Below, piece by piece: positions 17,182 through 26,626 of a stretch of 64,000 nt of DNA. The stretch is from Lachnospiraceae bacterium UBA7143 (GTDB taxonomy: Bacteria > Bacillota > Clostridia > Lachnospirales > Lachnospiraceae). The DNA lies in the NCBI GenBank assembly GCA_002491905.1, contig DKWV01000056.1:1-64000 (forward strand), read 5' to 3'. The notes below the pieces were generated by a model. That model was not told the origin of the DNA and did not search any database. It saw nothing but the letters and a program-made list of their open reading frames with translations. The number at the start of each line of letters is the position of its first letter. Within the stretch, counting starts at the first letter, position 1. The translations under genes were made by a program, and so were the position numbers.

Positions 17182-18735
17182 CTAAAACTGGAAATAAATA
17201 AATTGCTGTATATCGTACAGTTCTCCGTAACAGCCATACAACAGAATGGTAAACAATAGTAGCATAATTCCGCTCACGCGGAACCACCAGCCCTGCTTCA
17301 GGAATAAATCCGCTGCATCCTTTCCATGATACTTATGGTAATCTACCACAAACAGGAGAAGAATGGATGCCACCAGGACATTCATATCATTTCTTTCCAC
17401 ACCCAGTCCATAGAGGGAACCGTCGAAAAGGATTACCCAGTTATTCTCACGGAGCATGTTGCCTAATATCTCCACCGCCTGGTCCAATTCTCCAGCCCGA
17501 AAAAAGAGCCACGCAAAACTTACCAGAAAAAAGGTCAGCGTTGTCCGAAAAAGCCTTTCGCTGAAACACGGCCCTTTTTCCCTGGTCGCTTCCCCCGTCA
17601 TCTGCCGCCACTTCAACCGGTATTTTTCCGTCCACTGTCTGATATCTTCGCCCACATCCTCTATCCCCTGGTAGATTCCGTTCAACACACCCCAAAATAC
17701 ATATGTTAAAGACGCGCCGTGCCAAAGACCGCTCACGGCAAACACAGCCAACAGATTCGCCTTTTTTCTGGCTTTTCCTTTACGGTTTCCACCCAGAGGA
17801 ATATACAGGTAATCGCGAAACCACCCCGAAAGGGAGATATGCCATCTGCGCCAGAATTCTTTGACACTTTCCGAATAATAGGGCGCGTTAAAGTTGTCCA
17901 TCAGGTGAATGCCCATAATCAGCGCCGATCCTCTGGCAATGGTTGAATACCCATAGAAATCGCAGTATATTTGTATAGAAAAAAATACGGTCGCTGCAGC
18001 GACATAAAATCCCGGATAGGCGCCGCTGTCCTGATAAACCGTATCCACAAGGATTGCCGCCCTGTCTGCAATCACCATCTTCAAAAATAGTCCGTAGAGC
18101 ACAAGTAAAGCTCCCTTGCGCAAATTTTCGTAGGAAAAAGGCTGCGGTTTTCTGAGCTGTACAAGCAGATTTTTTGAACGCTCAATCGGTCCCTCGACAA
18201 GCTGCGGAAAAAACGATACAAAAAGCGCATACCTCAAGAAATTCTTTTCCGCGTAGATATCGCCCCGGTATACGTCAATCAGATAACCCAATGCCTGTAA
18301 CGTATAAAAAGAAATACCGACGGGGAGCAGAATATCATGCTCCCAGCTTATTCCGTTGACATGAATCACCGCTAACAGACAATTTAAAATGGAAATGCCA
18401 AATTGGAAATATTTAAAGAATCCCAGAATTCCCAGATTCAGGAAAATACAGATGATAAAACATAATTTCTGTCTCCGGCGCATCTTTTCAGAATCCGTAT
18501 TTTCTCCGGTATCTGACCTCTCTGCGCATATTTTCAGCCACTCAACCACCCTGCCACACAGATAGGTAAGAAAAGTGCACGAAAAAAGCAGCGTGACATA
18601 TAACGGATTCCACTGCATATAAAAATAATAACTTGTAATAAGCAGCCAGATATAGCGTACTTTTGGAGGCAGACAATAATAAACCAAAATCACAAAAGGC
18701 AAAAACAGCAGATATTGCGGTGTATTAAACAGCAT
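17182..18735 (-). CDS. MBOAT family O-acyltransferase
   Basis: A 517-residue protein with about ten membrane segments, related to AlgI and DltB. The conserved block includes EFWRRWHISLSGWFRDYLYIPLGGN (about 290-315) and the active-site His in VSGLWHGASLTYVFWG (about 338-353). Such proteins transfer acyl groups across the membrane to cell-surface polymers, usually together with an SGNH protein like the one encoded upstream. The 18-base gap to that gene indicates an operon. The target polymer is unknown. Confidence 0.92.
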   Translation of the reverse strand: MLFNTPQYLLFLPFVILVYYCLPPKVRYIWLLITSYYFYMQWNPLYVTLLFSCTFLTYLCGRVVEWLKICAERSDTGENTDSEKMRRRQKLCFIICIFLNLGILGFFKYFQFGISILNCLLAVIHVNGISWEHDILLPVGISFYTLQALGYLIDVYRGDIYAEKNFLRYALFVSFFPQLVEGPIERSKNLLVQLRKPQPFSYENLRKGALLVLYGLFLKMVIADRAAILVDTVYQDSGAYPGFYVAAATVFFSIQIYCDFYGYSTIARGSALIMGIHLMDNFNAPYYSESVKEFWRRWHISLSGWFRDYLYIPLGGNRKGKARKKANLLAVFAVSGLWHGASLTYVFWGVLNGIYQGIEDVGEDIRQWTEKYRLKWRQMTGEATREKGPCFSERLFRTTLTFFLVSFAWLFFRAGELDQAVEILGNMLRENNWVILFDGSLYGLGVERNDMNVLVASILLLFVVDYHKYHGKDAADLFLKQGWWFRVSGIMLLLFTILLYGCYGELYDIQQFIYFQF

Positions 18736-18754
18736 CTTTTCTTCATCCTCGGCA

Positions 18755-20020
18755 TTATTCCATCATTATTTGCCGGCGTCTTTTCCCATCCGGGGTCAGA
18801 ATGATCCGATATTCCATTCCCGTATCTCGGTTAGAGGCGACACACAATCTCCTGCTCCTATCCCCCTCTTCAACCTTCTCTACATAAATGCCATAGACAG
18901 CCGGCGCACTCTCCCTAAGCCTCTCCTCATACGAATCGCAAAAATACTTTTTGTTTTCCGCCTCCTCTCCGCTTACTACCTGATAGAAAAAAGGCGTAAA
19001 TTTTTCTGCCCCATACTGATTCAGATGTCCACTATCCCTAAAATATTTTCCATCCTGTACTGGCAGATACTCTTCCCTGGCCAGATTGAAATCATAAAAA
19101 GGCACCCCTTGTTCTTCCGCAAATGCCCTAAGTGCTGTTGTGTAATCATCATAGTCCACCGTACTTATTAACTGTAAGTCATAGATTGGAGAAATAAACA
19201 GAGTAACAGGAATTTCCTTTTTTTTGCAGTATTCAACTATATCATGACAATACGCTCCATTTCTTTTCCCAATAGTATAGTCAGTCAATATCTCATTTTG
19301 TTGATAAAGTTTCCGGCCATCCACATATTTTCTTGTACTTTTGTAAAACCCCTGCCCCTCACATATGTCTATGCCGTTGCCATCCTCATACGCCTCTTCA
19401 TACTGGTAGTTTATAAATTTTTCCTGGCTCTTTCTCTCCATATTGGTTTTTATCTGCTCCCAATCTCCCAGAGATGCACGGTATCTGCTGAATGGAAGCA
19501 TGGTATTTATATATTGTTCAGGGCCTCCAAGCGTCAGCAGGTACGCTGTTTTATTCAGGGAAGGTTTCATATAATCCGTATTCCACCAGTTGCGTGTATA
19601 ATCAAAAACCTCTGTGTCACTATAATTACAGACATAATACAGTTCCAGATATACATGGGACAATTCGTTTATCCGGTCAGCCTCTCTCAGCAGATAATAG
19701 GAACCGTTTAAACGCTGCTCCGGCGTAGCCAGATTAAAATTATACTGTCCACTTAGTTGATCGAGTATTGTCGGGTCAATGTCGTAAAACACATGGGAAG
19801 AACCTAGGTAAATATTATCGATGTTTCCCGCATCCTCATAAAAATAATGCCATGAAATCCGCGCCCGCTCATCCCCGCTCACAAACATCTGATCCAGCGC
19901 ATGCGCGATTCCTCCAAAGATCATCAGGCCCGCCAACAGGCCTGCCACGGTCCGAAAAGGCTGTTTTATTTTTTGCAATCTGTAAATTGCGCCTTGTAAT
20001 ATTTTTTCTTCAATTTTCAT
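18755..20020 (-). CDS. SGNH/DltD-like membrane-anchored partner of the O-acyltransferase
   Basis: A 421-residue protein with one N-terminal membrane segment (about 22-42). The exported part has the block I Serine motif YLGSSHVFYDIDP (about 75-87) and a C-terminal FRDSGHLNQYG carrying the Asp/His pair, as in the SGNH partners of MBOAT acyltransferases. It probably completes acyl transfer on the outside of the cell. The ATG at 20020 has no ribosome site and lies almost at the predicted transcription start, so translation may be leaderless, or the real start may be downstream. Confidence 0.8.
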   Translation of the reverse strand: MKIEEKILQGAIYRLQKIKQPFRTVAGLLAGLMIFGGIAHALDQMFVSGDERARISWHYFYEDAGNIDNIYLGSSHVFYDIDPTILDQLSGQYNFNLATPEQRLNGSYYLLREADRINELSHVYLELYYVCNYSDTEVFDYTRNWWNTDYMKPSLNKTAYLLTLGGPEQYINTMLPFSRYRASLGDWEQIKTNMERKSQEKFINYQYEEAYEDGNGIDICEGQGFYKSTRKYVDGRKLYQQNEILTDYTIGKRNGAYCHDIVEYCKKKEIPVTLFISPIYDLQLISTVDYDDYTTALRAFAEEQGVPFYDFNLAREEYLPVQDGKYFRDSGHLNQYGAEKFTPFFYQVVSGEEAENKKYFCDSYEERLRESAPAVYGIYVEKVEEGDRSRRLCVASNRDTGMEYRIILTPDGKRRRQIMME

Positions 20021-20026
20021 ATCAAT

Positions 20027-20055
20027 AGTATATATTTTCTTATTTTTAAAGTCAA
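20027..20055 (-). promoter_or_regulatory. Promoter of the O-acyltransferase operon
   Basis: On the minus strand, TTGACT (20050-20055), a 17-base spacer and TATACT (20027-20032). Transcription would begin at about 20020, which is the annotated ATG of the SGNH gene. Confidence 0.7.
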
Positions 20056-20066
20056 TAGTCTATTGA
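20052..20066. promoter_or_regulatory. Palindromic operator candidate
   Basis: TCAATAGTCTATTGA is a 15-base palindrome overlapping the -35 box of the O-acyltransferase promoter. A further half-site TCAATAG (20022-20028) overlaps the -10 box. The divergent XRE-type regulator gene next to it is the natural candidate for the binding protein (inference). Confidence 0.5.
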
Positions 20067-20170
20067 ATACCATTTTTAATATCGTTAGTCTGTTTTCATG
20101 CAAACTGACACAATGCCATGCACAGTGAACTACATAGCTCCTCAAAACGAATGGGAAGGATTTACTCATC

Positions 20171-20521
20171 ATGAATATTTCGAAAGAATTGGGACTGAAA
20201 ATCCGTTTTTATAGAAGGGAAAAAAGGATAACCCAGGAAAGGCTGGCTGAACTCTGCGGTTTTCACCCGACATATATCGGACAGCTGGAACGCGGTGAAA
20301 AAAACGCAAGTATAGAAACACTTTACCGCGTCTCCCGTGGGCTTAACATTTCTATGTGCAGCCTGTTAGATGAAATTGAATCTTCATTCGATAGTCAGGA
20401 AGAGCCCACCGTACCACTAAGCATCTACCATCAACTACTTGCCGTTCCACCCCACAGACAGGAAAAGGTATATAAAATTATACAGGATATCATTGCTCTC
20501 TCAATGAACTGCAAGACATGA
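20171..20521 (+). CDS. XRE family helix-turn-helix regulator
   Basis: A 116-residue protein with an N-terminal HTH of the Cro/C1 type: LGLKIRFYRREKRITQERLAEL, then FHPTYIGQLERGEKNASIETLYRVSRGL (about 6-60). The C-terminal 50 residues have no recognised domain. It is divergent from the SGNH/MBOAT operon, with a palindrome in between, so it may control that operon or itself. Confidence 0.88.
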   Translation: MNISKELGLKIRFYRREKRITQERLAELCGFHPTYIGQLERGEKNASIETLYRVSRGLNISMCSLLDEIESSFDSQEEPTVPLSIYHQLLAVPPHRQEKVYKIIQDIIALSMNCKT

Positions 20522-20558
20522 GTCTGACAGCATGCGTACAAACCGGATAAATTACCGC

Positions 20559-20587
20559 TTGTATTCTATCAGATATCATGCTATACT
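20559..20587 (+). promoter_or_regulatory. Promoter of queT
   Basis: TTGTAT (20559-20564), a 17-base spacer and TATACT (20582-20587). The transcript would include the preQ1 aptamer at 20636-20673. Confidence 0.6.
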
Positions 20588-20635
20588 TTGAAGCGTTGGA
20601 TTTCCCATAAATGCTGGAATTCCGGCAAATATACA

Positions 20636-20680
20636 CGTCAGTTCGAGACCTTCCTGACGCTAAACAAAACTAAAGGAGAA
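20636..20680 (+). promoter_or_regulatory. preQ1-I riboswitch overlapping the ribosome-binding site of queT
   Basis: Stem P1 is CGTCAG (20636-20641) with CTGACG (20654-20659). It encloses the loop TTCGAGACCTTC, which has the same length and the same TTC start as in known preQ1-I aptamers. It is followed by the A-rich tail CTAAACAAAACTAA, which folds back in this class. The tail runs straight into the Shine-Dalgarno AAAGGAGAA (20672-20680). Ligand binding would hide it, so translational repression of queT by preQ1 is expected. Confidence 0.82.
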
Positions 20681-20688
20681 AACTGCAT

Positions 20689-21234
20689 ATGCAAACACAA
20701 AACACACAGGCGGTTTCTGTAAAAGCCGCCCACACTCGTGCGCTCTTCATGGCGCAGGCAAGTATGACCGCCGCTCTCTACATCGTATTGACCTTTATCG
20801 CAAACGCCTTCGGGCTGGCCAATTACGCTGTCCAGGTCCGCTTCTCAGAAGCACTCACTGTATTACCCTATTTTACACCCGCCGCCATTCCGGGACTGTT
20901 TATCGGATGCCTTTTAAGCAACATCCTGACAGGCTGCGCCCTGCCCGATATTATTTTCGGCAGCTTTGCCACGCTTCTTGGCGCGCTTGGCACCTATGCT
21001 TTGCGTAAATGGAAATGGTGTGCGCCTGTCTGCCCCATTATCGCAAATACAGTTATCGTACCGCTTGTACTGGTCTACGGCTACGGCCTGCTGATCGAGG
21101 GCATGTCCCTGATACAGTGTCTCGGCTTCTACTGTCTGACCGTTGGTGCAGGGGAAGTGATATCCTGCGGGATTCTGGGTATGATACTGCTGACAGCGCT
21201 GCAGAAATATGGCAATCGGCTGTTTGTGAAATAA
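20689..21234 (+). CDS. queT: QueT family queuosine-precursor transporter
   Basis: A 181-residue membrane protein with about five segments, of the QueT (ECF substrate-binding) family. The N-terminal part has MTAALYIVLTF and the typical VQVRFSEALTVLPYF. It is the S-component that takes up a queuosine precursor with a shared ECF module, not encoded here. The preQ1-I riboswitch directly upstream supports this substrate. It is a single-gene unit with its own promoter and terminator. Confidence 0.93.
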   Translation: MQTQNTQAVSVKAAHTRALFMAQASMTAALYIVLTFIANAFGLANYAVQVRFSEALTVLPYFTPAAIPGLFIGCLLSNILTGCALPDIIFGSFATLLGALGTYALRKWKWCAPVCPIIANTVIVPLVLVYGYGLLIEGMSLIQCLGFYCLTVGAGEVISCGILGMILLTALQKYGNRLFVK

Positions 21235-21267
21235 TACGTGATTCGGCTTCATGTATGTGAAACGACA

Positions 21268-21307
21268 AACCCTGCAGACAAGTTGATCTGTCTGCAGGGT
21301 TCTTTTT
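21268..21307 (+). terminator. Terminator of queT
   Basis: The stem AACCCTGCAGACA (21268-21280) with TGTCTGCAGGGTT (21289-21301) is followed by CTTTTT. It lies directly before the stop of the convergent 1767-residue gene and may serve both directions. Confidence 0.88.
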
Positions 21308-24300
21308 ATGCCACTTCTTCTCTTTTTGACTTAAACAGGATTCCCGTATACGCCTCCGGAAGCAGCGCATTCTGATCCGGCACCGGATTCGGCTGTTCTG
21401 GGGCACCCGCTCCACCGGACTGGTACGGTATAACCGTGACCGCGAAAGTCGCAACAGGCTCTTTTGTGACCGTCGATGTGGCCGTCACCGTAAAGGTTCC
21501 CGTTCTCGTTGTCGTAAGCTGCATTTCATAGCTGGAAGAGGAAGCTTTGACGGACGCCGCCTTCTTATCTCCTGAAGAGATAGCCCATTTCAGTTTATCA
21601 GTCTCCAGCGTTCTCGCCAGATTGCTGATCTGCGCCATAAATACATAAGTTCCATTGTTCTCCAGTTTAATGCCGTTTTCCGATTCATAAACGATCCGGG
21701 TCCCGGCGGCATTCGGGTTCGCACGCAGCTCGTCGAGACTGACGTAATTGACAGCAATGCTTCCTGCCGAGTCAAGCAGAGGTTTCTTTGTCGTAAATTT
21801 CTTGGCTTTACTGTCCATCTCGCTCTTCTTATCGCCCGCGTTAAAGTGCGCCGTGATCACAGCTTCATACGCCTTATTACTGGACAGGCCCTCGACCTCA
21901 CATATCCAGCTCTTGTCCGGTACACTCTCTTTAAACGTACAGCTATAAGGATTTCCGGCCGTTTTCTGTGCTGCTGCCTCCACAGTTTCCCCGGTGACTT
22001 TATCCGTAATGCGCAGCGTATAATATCTGCTGTTTTCCTGTATTGCCGTCACCGCCGGACTCGGCTTAAATTCGATCTGCGCCGACGTATCCCTGACAGT
22101 AATCTTCCCGATGGAGGCCGCCGCCATATCCTTAATCTGGATTTTTGCCTTTGCCGTAGAATCGCCCATCTTAAAAGGCACTTCTATTTTATTTCCGCTC
22201 TTACCGTCAATCAGAGCTGCCGCTGTGATGACAGCATCCCGCGCATTCTGTGTTTGTGAACCCTCTGTCTCCGGATAGGTAACGGCAAAGCAGCCGCTGT
22301 CAGTAATCGCCTTCACGACGGCCGTGAAGTCAACTCCATCCAGATTTATTCCTGCTGCCGTCCCCTTCAGATCCGTGCCGATCAGTTCCTTAACGGGAAC
22401 ACTCTGCCCAATTGTAAGCGTCGTTGACTTATCCTTAAGCAGGGCAGGCGCCTTTACCACTCTGACAATAATCTGCTCTGAGGTACGCTGCGTCCCGGAA
22501 GCATCTTTCCCGACAACCGTGAGGACCGCATCCCCCACCTGATTCCCATAACTTAGCGCAGCCGGAGCATCCTTCGTCGTAGTCACCTTCACAGCACTCT
22601 TATTGCTGCTGGTAAACTTCGCACTTGTAAATACCGGGTCTGACGATATTTCCTTATCTTCACCATCCAGAAATACATAGGAGAGTTCCACCGGCTCTTC
22701 CCTGTTAAGGTCCGTCACCACATATACCGAACCATCATTTCCTTCCGCCTTGCTGGAAATAACCGTTCCGTCAGCCCGTTTCAATTTCAGCCGGATCGAA
22801 TCGAATATCAGCTTCTTAGTCGTAATTTTATCGTTTGCCACTCCGGAAAACACCACCGTAGATGCCGCGGTCTTCGAGACATTTCTCACATAAACGACAT
22901 ACTCTGTCTCCGCCTGCATTCCTTCCAGTTTTACACTGCTGTCCTTTGCCGGCACCGACGCCGCCGACCAGCTTCCCGTCCCCAGAATTCCTTTTAGTTT
23001 ATCCAGTTTCGCCGATTTTTCACTGTCTTCCAATAGGGCAAAGGCCGTCTCATCCATCCCCGCCTCTTTCATGGCATTTTCTACCACGTTCTTCCATTCT
23101 TTCTTATTTGTGCCAAAAACCGACTCCCTATACGGAATTGCATAAACTTCCGTATACTGTCCCGTCGTATTTGCTTTCCAGCTCACGGTAACATTGTTGT
23201 CTTTAATGGAAGCAACCTTAATGCCTGCAGGCGCAGGCAGCTCTTTTACTGTAATCTTAGCAGTTTTTGTGATGACATTACCAGCTTTGTCCACCGCCGA
23301 CACCGTAATATTCGCCGTTCCCGGTTTCAGCGCCTTTAAGACACCCGTTATTCTGTTTACCGCGACCACATCCGCCGCGTCAGTCGTATAGAATACCTGA
23401 ATTTCATCCTGCTCATATTTCTTTTTAAATGTAATATGGATATTCTGGCTCTGCCCTACATACATTGTAGACACCAGACCGTTAAAGGCAATCGATCCCG
23501 GCAGAAGCGCATTCTCACTGCGCACTTCCAACGTGCTTTCCGCAGGAACTGACACCGTCAGGTTCTGCACAAAAGCTAAAGGATCGGAGCCTCCCCATTT
23601 AACCGTAAAACACCTGTTAAAGCTCTTTTCCACCGGCATGGCAAGAAAGATTTCAGACTTATCCGCCGCCGTCTCCATATAGCAGCCGGCAGCCTCGTTC
23701 CAGCCCTCCGCCAGCGTCTGCACAGCCCTCGCCGCACTGTCATCCACCGTAACTGCAAGCGTTTCCGCCATCACCGTAGCCTTCACAGATTCCGGCCTTT
23801 CCATCCGCAGAACAATATAATTGCCTTTCTGCTCCTGGTCTCCCTCCTTCCATTTTACATGGTCAGAGTATGCCACCGCCTCATAAGCTACGTCAATCGT
23901 CTTTCCATCGCCGGACTTTTTCACAATCGGCGCGGAAAGTTCAATGCCATATTTATTTACTTCTTTTATGGTTCCGCTGCTCTCCGTCTGACTTTCCTTT
24001 TTCAGGCCGGAAAGGTCAAGATCATACACCATCCCGTCATATTTGGACTCTTCCCCCTCCCCGTCGTAATCGACATGGATCTTCATACCGGGATTCTGGC
24101 TGACGTTCACGATCATCTTCACCGGTCCCGCCGCCAGGTCGGCTTTCGCATAAGATACTTCTTTCCGTTCCTTCAGAGGGTTAGAATAGCTGACCGTAAG
24201 TTTTCCGTCCTCTTTAAACTTTGACGCATCCACCGCAAGTTTCAGGGACAGGAAATAGCCGGATGTCGGCATATTCTTGTCCTCCTCATACCCAAGATAC

Positions 24301-26609
24301 CTGCTGCATCCTTCCAGGTATTTAACTGTTCCCGACGCCTTAACCGCCGCGCCGTTAATCTTATAGTCCACTGTCATCCGATCAGCTGCCGCTGCTGTCA
24401 AATTCCCGTCAATCGCCTGTATCTCCTCCGCCGTAAGACCCGACGCCGCTTCCAGGCTGCTTACCTGTATCTCCGCTCCGGCATAGGACGCCTTCGGAAT
24501 CTTCGATATGTATTCCTTCTGGAAATTCTCTGTAAGATATTGCGACTGCAGAGTGGCCGGTTTAAAATCGTTTGTTCCCTTCAACAGTACGCCCGCATTG
24601 GTATCCACATAATACCAGTTATCCCCCATCTGCACGATATTGTATGTATGCGCGTTGGCATCCATCCCCATCAGGACTCTGCAGGGTATGCCGAGTTCCC
24701 TCACCAGCCTGTAAAATAACAGCGCGTAGCCCTGACAGGTGGCCTGCCCGTTGATCAGCGCGGAGTAGCAGGTGTGATAGATTGGCGTCGGCGTTCCGGT
24801 ATACCTCACATGCCCTCTGACATAGTCGTATGCCGCCTTGACCTTCGCAAAGTCGCTGGCGTTCCGATAGCTGTACAATGCGCCGCCTTCCGTATAAATA
24901 AGCTCGTTTATCTTCTGGTCTACCTGGTCTTCCTGTGCCCTTGTCGTGATAAATTGGGGCGTAATTGTATATCTCATGAAACAAACATTATTGAACCCCC
25001 AGGTGTCGCCCCCCGTCTCCATCCATGTCCCGGAATACTCCTCCGAGTCAGGGTCTCCGATGGCAAGATCCAGATAATCCCCCTCCCAGGGTTTCATTCC
25101 TTCCCGCTCCCTATGGAAATCAAAGACATCCTCAAAGTCGTAGTCCGGATAGTCGGATTCAGAGGGTATTTTCCACCAGTCAGCCGACCCCCCTATGGCA
25201 CGAAAAACAGCGTCTTTACGGGCGACCATCGTGTCACGTATTGCCTGGCAGAGCGCCTCCTTTGAGGTATACAGTCCCTCCACCTCGATCGGCTCGTCGC
25301 TCCCGTCTCCCGGCACAATATGGACCGGAATCTGCCATACAAAAGATCCTACCCCTGATTTATCCAACCAAAATACGAGATAATAGGTATCGCCGCTGGC
25401 AGAGCCGGGCAGCGCTTTCATATACACATGGGAATCCTTTACTTCCTCTTCGCCCATCTCCGGGAGAACCGTAACCTTGTCATCCCCCAAACGGTCAAAA
25501 TCGTCTGTATATTGTTCTCTGATCTGTTTTCCTGTATAAGACTGTCTGCACAGATACCATACAGCATCGCAATTTCCCGTTACCGGCTCCGACGTGCCAT
25601 CCGCCTTGATGCCGGCGACCCGCAGGGATGTCACCTTGCCTTCCGTTAAAGTCAGTTCGTCCAATCGGTTTCCAGCATCGTCCGTCACACAGGCTCCGAT
25701 ATATCCATCATCTCCAGGTTCGTCACTTATAAACAGGGGATATGCCTCTCTGCAGTAATAGGCATCCTTATTGCTGACCGCATCAGAAAGCACGCTCTCA
25801 TAAAGTTCGGCATCTCCTGCAGAACCGCCATATTCGTTCTTCTCAGTTCTGTAATATACAACACTGACCTTGTAATAATAGGTCTTATTGGCCACTCCTC
25901 CTTCGGCTCTTTCCACCGTGTCGTCCAGATACATATAATGACCGCTTTCATCGTTCGACTCCCAAATCTGATCATAGGATCCGTCTTTCGACTCGGACCG
26001 ATATACCCTGCAGCATTTGAAAACTGCGCTCGCCTGTAATGATGTTTCCTCGTTCCAGGCATACTTCCAGCCTAACCCGACTGCGCCATATTCCTGCCTG
26101 AATTTCAGGACTGTAATCATTATGTCTGTTCCACCCTGCGTGATCTCTCCATCCGCCAGCGGTTCCGTCTGCGACATCGTCTCAGACACACCGGCAATAT
26201 CCTCTTCCGGCGCGGTTTCTTCCAGCACAGTCTCTTCCGGCGCGTCTGTCGGATTTTCCTCCGCACCCGGATCCTGCTCCTTTTCTTCTCCTGGCTCTTC
26301 CGCAGGCGGCTGCTGTGTGCCTTCCGTCTGCTCGTCCCCGGTGCCGCCGTCCAGTTTCTCCGATGGTTTCTCCGGCGCCTGACCTTCGGATATCCCTTCC
26401 TTCGGAGTCTCCGCCGCTTTATCTGAGGTGTCATCCTCCGCAGGCACCTGATTCTTGTCTCCGGCAGCCGGGTCTCCCACCAGTGTTTCCGGCTCAGACT
26501 CCACCGTATTCACTGCCGATAACTCCGTTTCAGACGCAGACGCCACTGCGGTGCTCTCCACAATCATGCAGGCAGCCAGCAGCATCGCAAAAATACGCCT
26601 TTTTCTCAT
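21306..26609 (-). CDS. Very large secreted protein with transglutaminase-like core and Ig/FnIII-type repeats
   Basis: A 1767-residue protein. It has a basic N-terminus and signal peptide (cleavage near TAVASASE, about residue 26), then a Glu/Pro/Thr-rich linker to about residue 150. A transglutaminase-like core follows with Cys625 in ATCQGYA, His654 in NAHTYN and Asp669 in YYVDTNAG. A bacterial Ig-like (Big2-type) segment ends in LKPGTANITVSA, followed by a fibronectin-III-like segment starting PAPAGIKVASI. Further beta-rich repeats run to the end. There is no LPxTG anchor; the last residues are KSKREEVA. The ATG at 26609 has AAGGAGG upstream. It is the last gene of a four-gene cluster. The substrate is unknown; a surface peptidase or cross-linking role is an inference. 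Confidence 0.85.
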   Translation of the reverse strand: MRKRRIFAMLLAACMIVESTAVASASETELSAVNTVESEPETLVGDPAAGDKNQVPAEDDTSDKAAETPKEGISEGQAPEKPSEKLDGGTGDEQTEGTQQPPAEEPGEEKEQDPGAEENPTDAPEETVLEETAPEEDIAGVSETMSQTEPLADGEITQGGTDIMITVLKFRQEYGAVGLGWKYAWNEETSLQASAVFKCCRVYRSESKDGSYDQIWESNDESGHYMYLDDTVERAEGGVANKTYYYKVSVVYYRTEKNEYGGSAGDAELYESVLSDAVSNKDAYYCREAYPLFISDEPGDDGYIGACVTDDAGNRLDELTLTEGKVTSLRVAGIKADGTSEPVTGNCDAVWYLCRQSYTGKQIREQYTDDFDRLGDDKVTVLPEMGEEEVKDSHVYMKALPGSASGDTYYLVFWLDKSGVGSFVWQIPVHIVPGDGSDEPIEVEGLYTSKEALCQAIRDTMVARKDAVFRAIGGSADWWKIPSESDYPDYDFEDVFDFHREREGMKPWEGDYLDLAIGDPDSEEYSGTWMETGGDTWGFNNVCFMRYTITPQFITTRAQEDQVDQKINELIYTEGGALYSYRNASDFAKVKAAYDYVRGHVRYTGTPTPIYHTCYSALINGQATCQGYALLFYRLVRELGIPCRVLMGMDANAHTYNIVQMGDNWYYVDTNAGVLLKGTNDFKPATLQSQYLTENFQKEYISKIPKASYAGAEIQVSSLEAASGLTAEEIQAIDGNLTAAAADRMTVDYKINGAAVKASGTVKYLEGCSRYLGYEEDKNMPTSGYFLSLKLAVDASKFKEDGKLTVSYSNPLKERKEVSYAKADLAAGPVKMIVNVSQNPGMKIHVDYDGEGEESKYDGMVYDLDLSGLKKESQTESSGTIKEVNKYGIELSAPIVKKSGDGKTIDVAYEAVAYSDHVKWKEGDQEQKGNYIVLRMERPESVKATVMAETLAVTVDDSAARAVQTLAEGWNEAAGCYMETAADKSEIFLAMPVEKSFNRCFTVKWGGSDPLAFVQNLTVSVPAESTLEVRSENALLPGSIAFNGLVSTMYVGQSQNIHITFKKKYEQDEIQVFYTTDAADVVAVNRITGVLKALKPGTANITVSAVDKAGNVITKTAKITVKELPAPAGIKVASIKDNNVTVSWKANTTGQYTEVYAIPYRESVFGTNKKEWKNVVENAMKEAGMDETAFALLEDSEKSAKLDKLKGILGTGSWSAASVPAKDSSVKLEGMQAETEYVVYVRNVSKTAASTVVFSGVANDKITTKKLIFDSIRLKLKRADGTVISSKAEGNDGSVYVVTDLNREEPVELSYVFLDGEDKEISSDPVFTSAKFTSSNKSAVKVTTTKDAPAALSYGNQVGDAVLTVVGKDASGTQRTSEQIIVRVVKAPALLKDKSTTLTIGQSVPVKELIGTDLKGTAAGINLDGVDFTAVVKAITDSGCFAVTYPETEGSQTQNARDAVITAAALIDGKSGNKIEVPFKMGDSTAKAKIQIKDMAAASIGKITVRDTSAQIEFKPSPAVTAIQENSRYYTLRITDKVTGETVEAAAQKTAGNPYSCTFKESVPDKSWICEVEGLSSNKAYEAVITAHFNAGDKKSEMDSKAKKFTTKKPLLDSAGSIAVNYVSLDELRANPNAAGTRIVYESENGIKLENNGTYVFMAQISNLARTLETDKLKWAISSGDKKAASVKASSSSYEMQLTTTRTGTFTVTATSTVTKEPVATFAVTVIPYQSGGAGAPEQPNPVPDQNALLPEAYTGILFKSKREEVA

Positions 26610-26626
26610 CCTTCTTTTCCTCCTTC

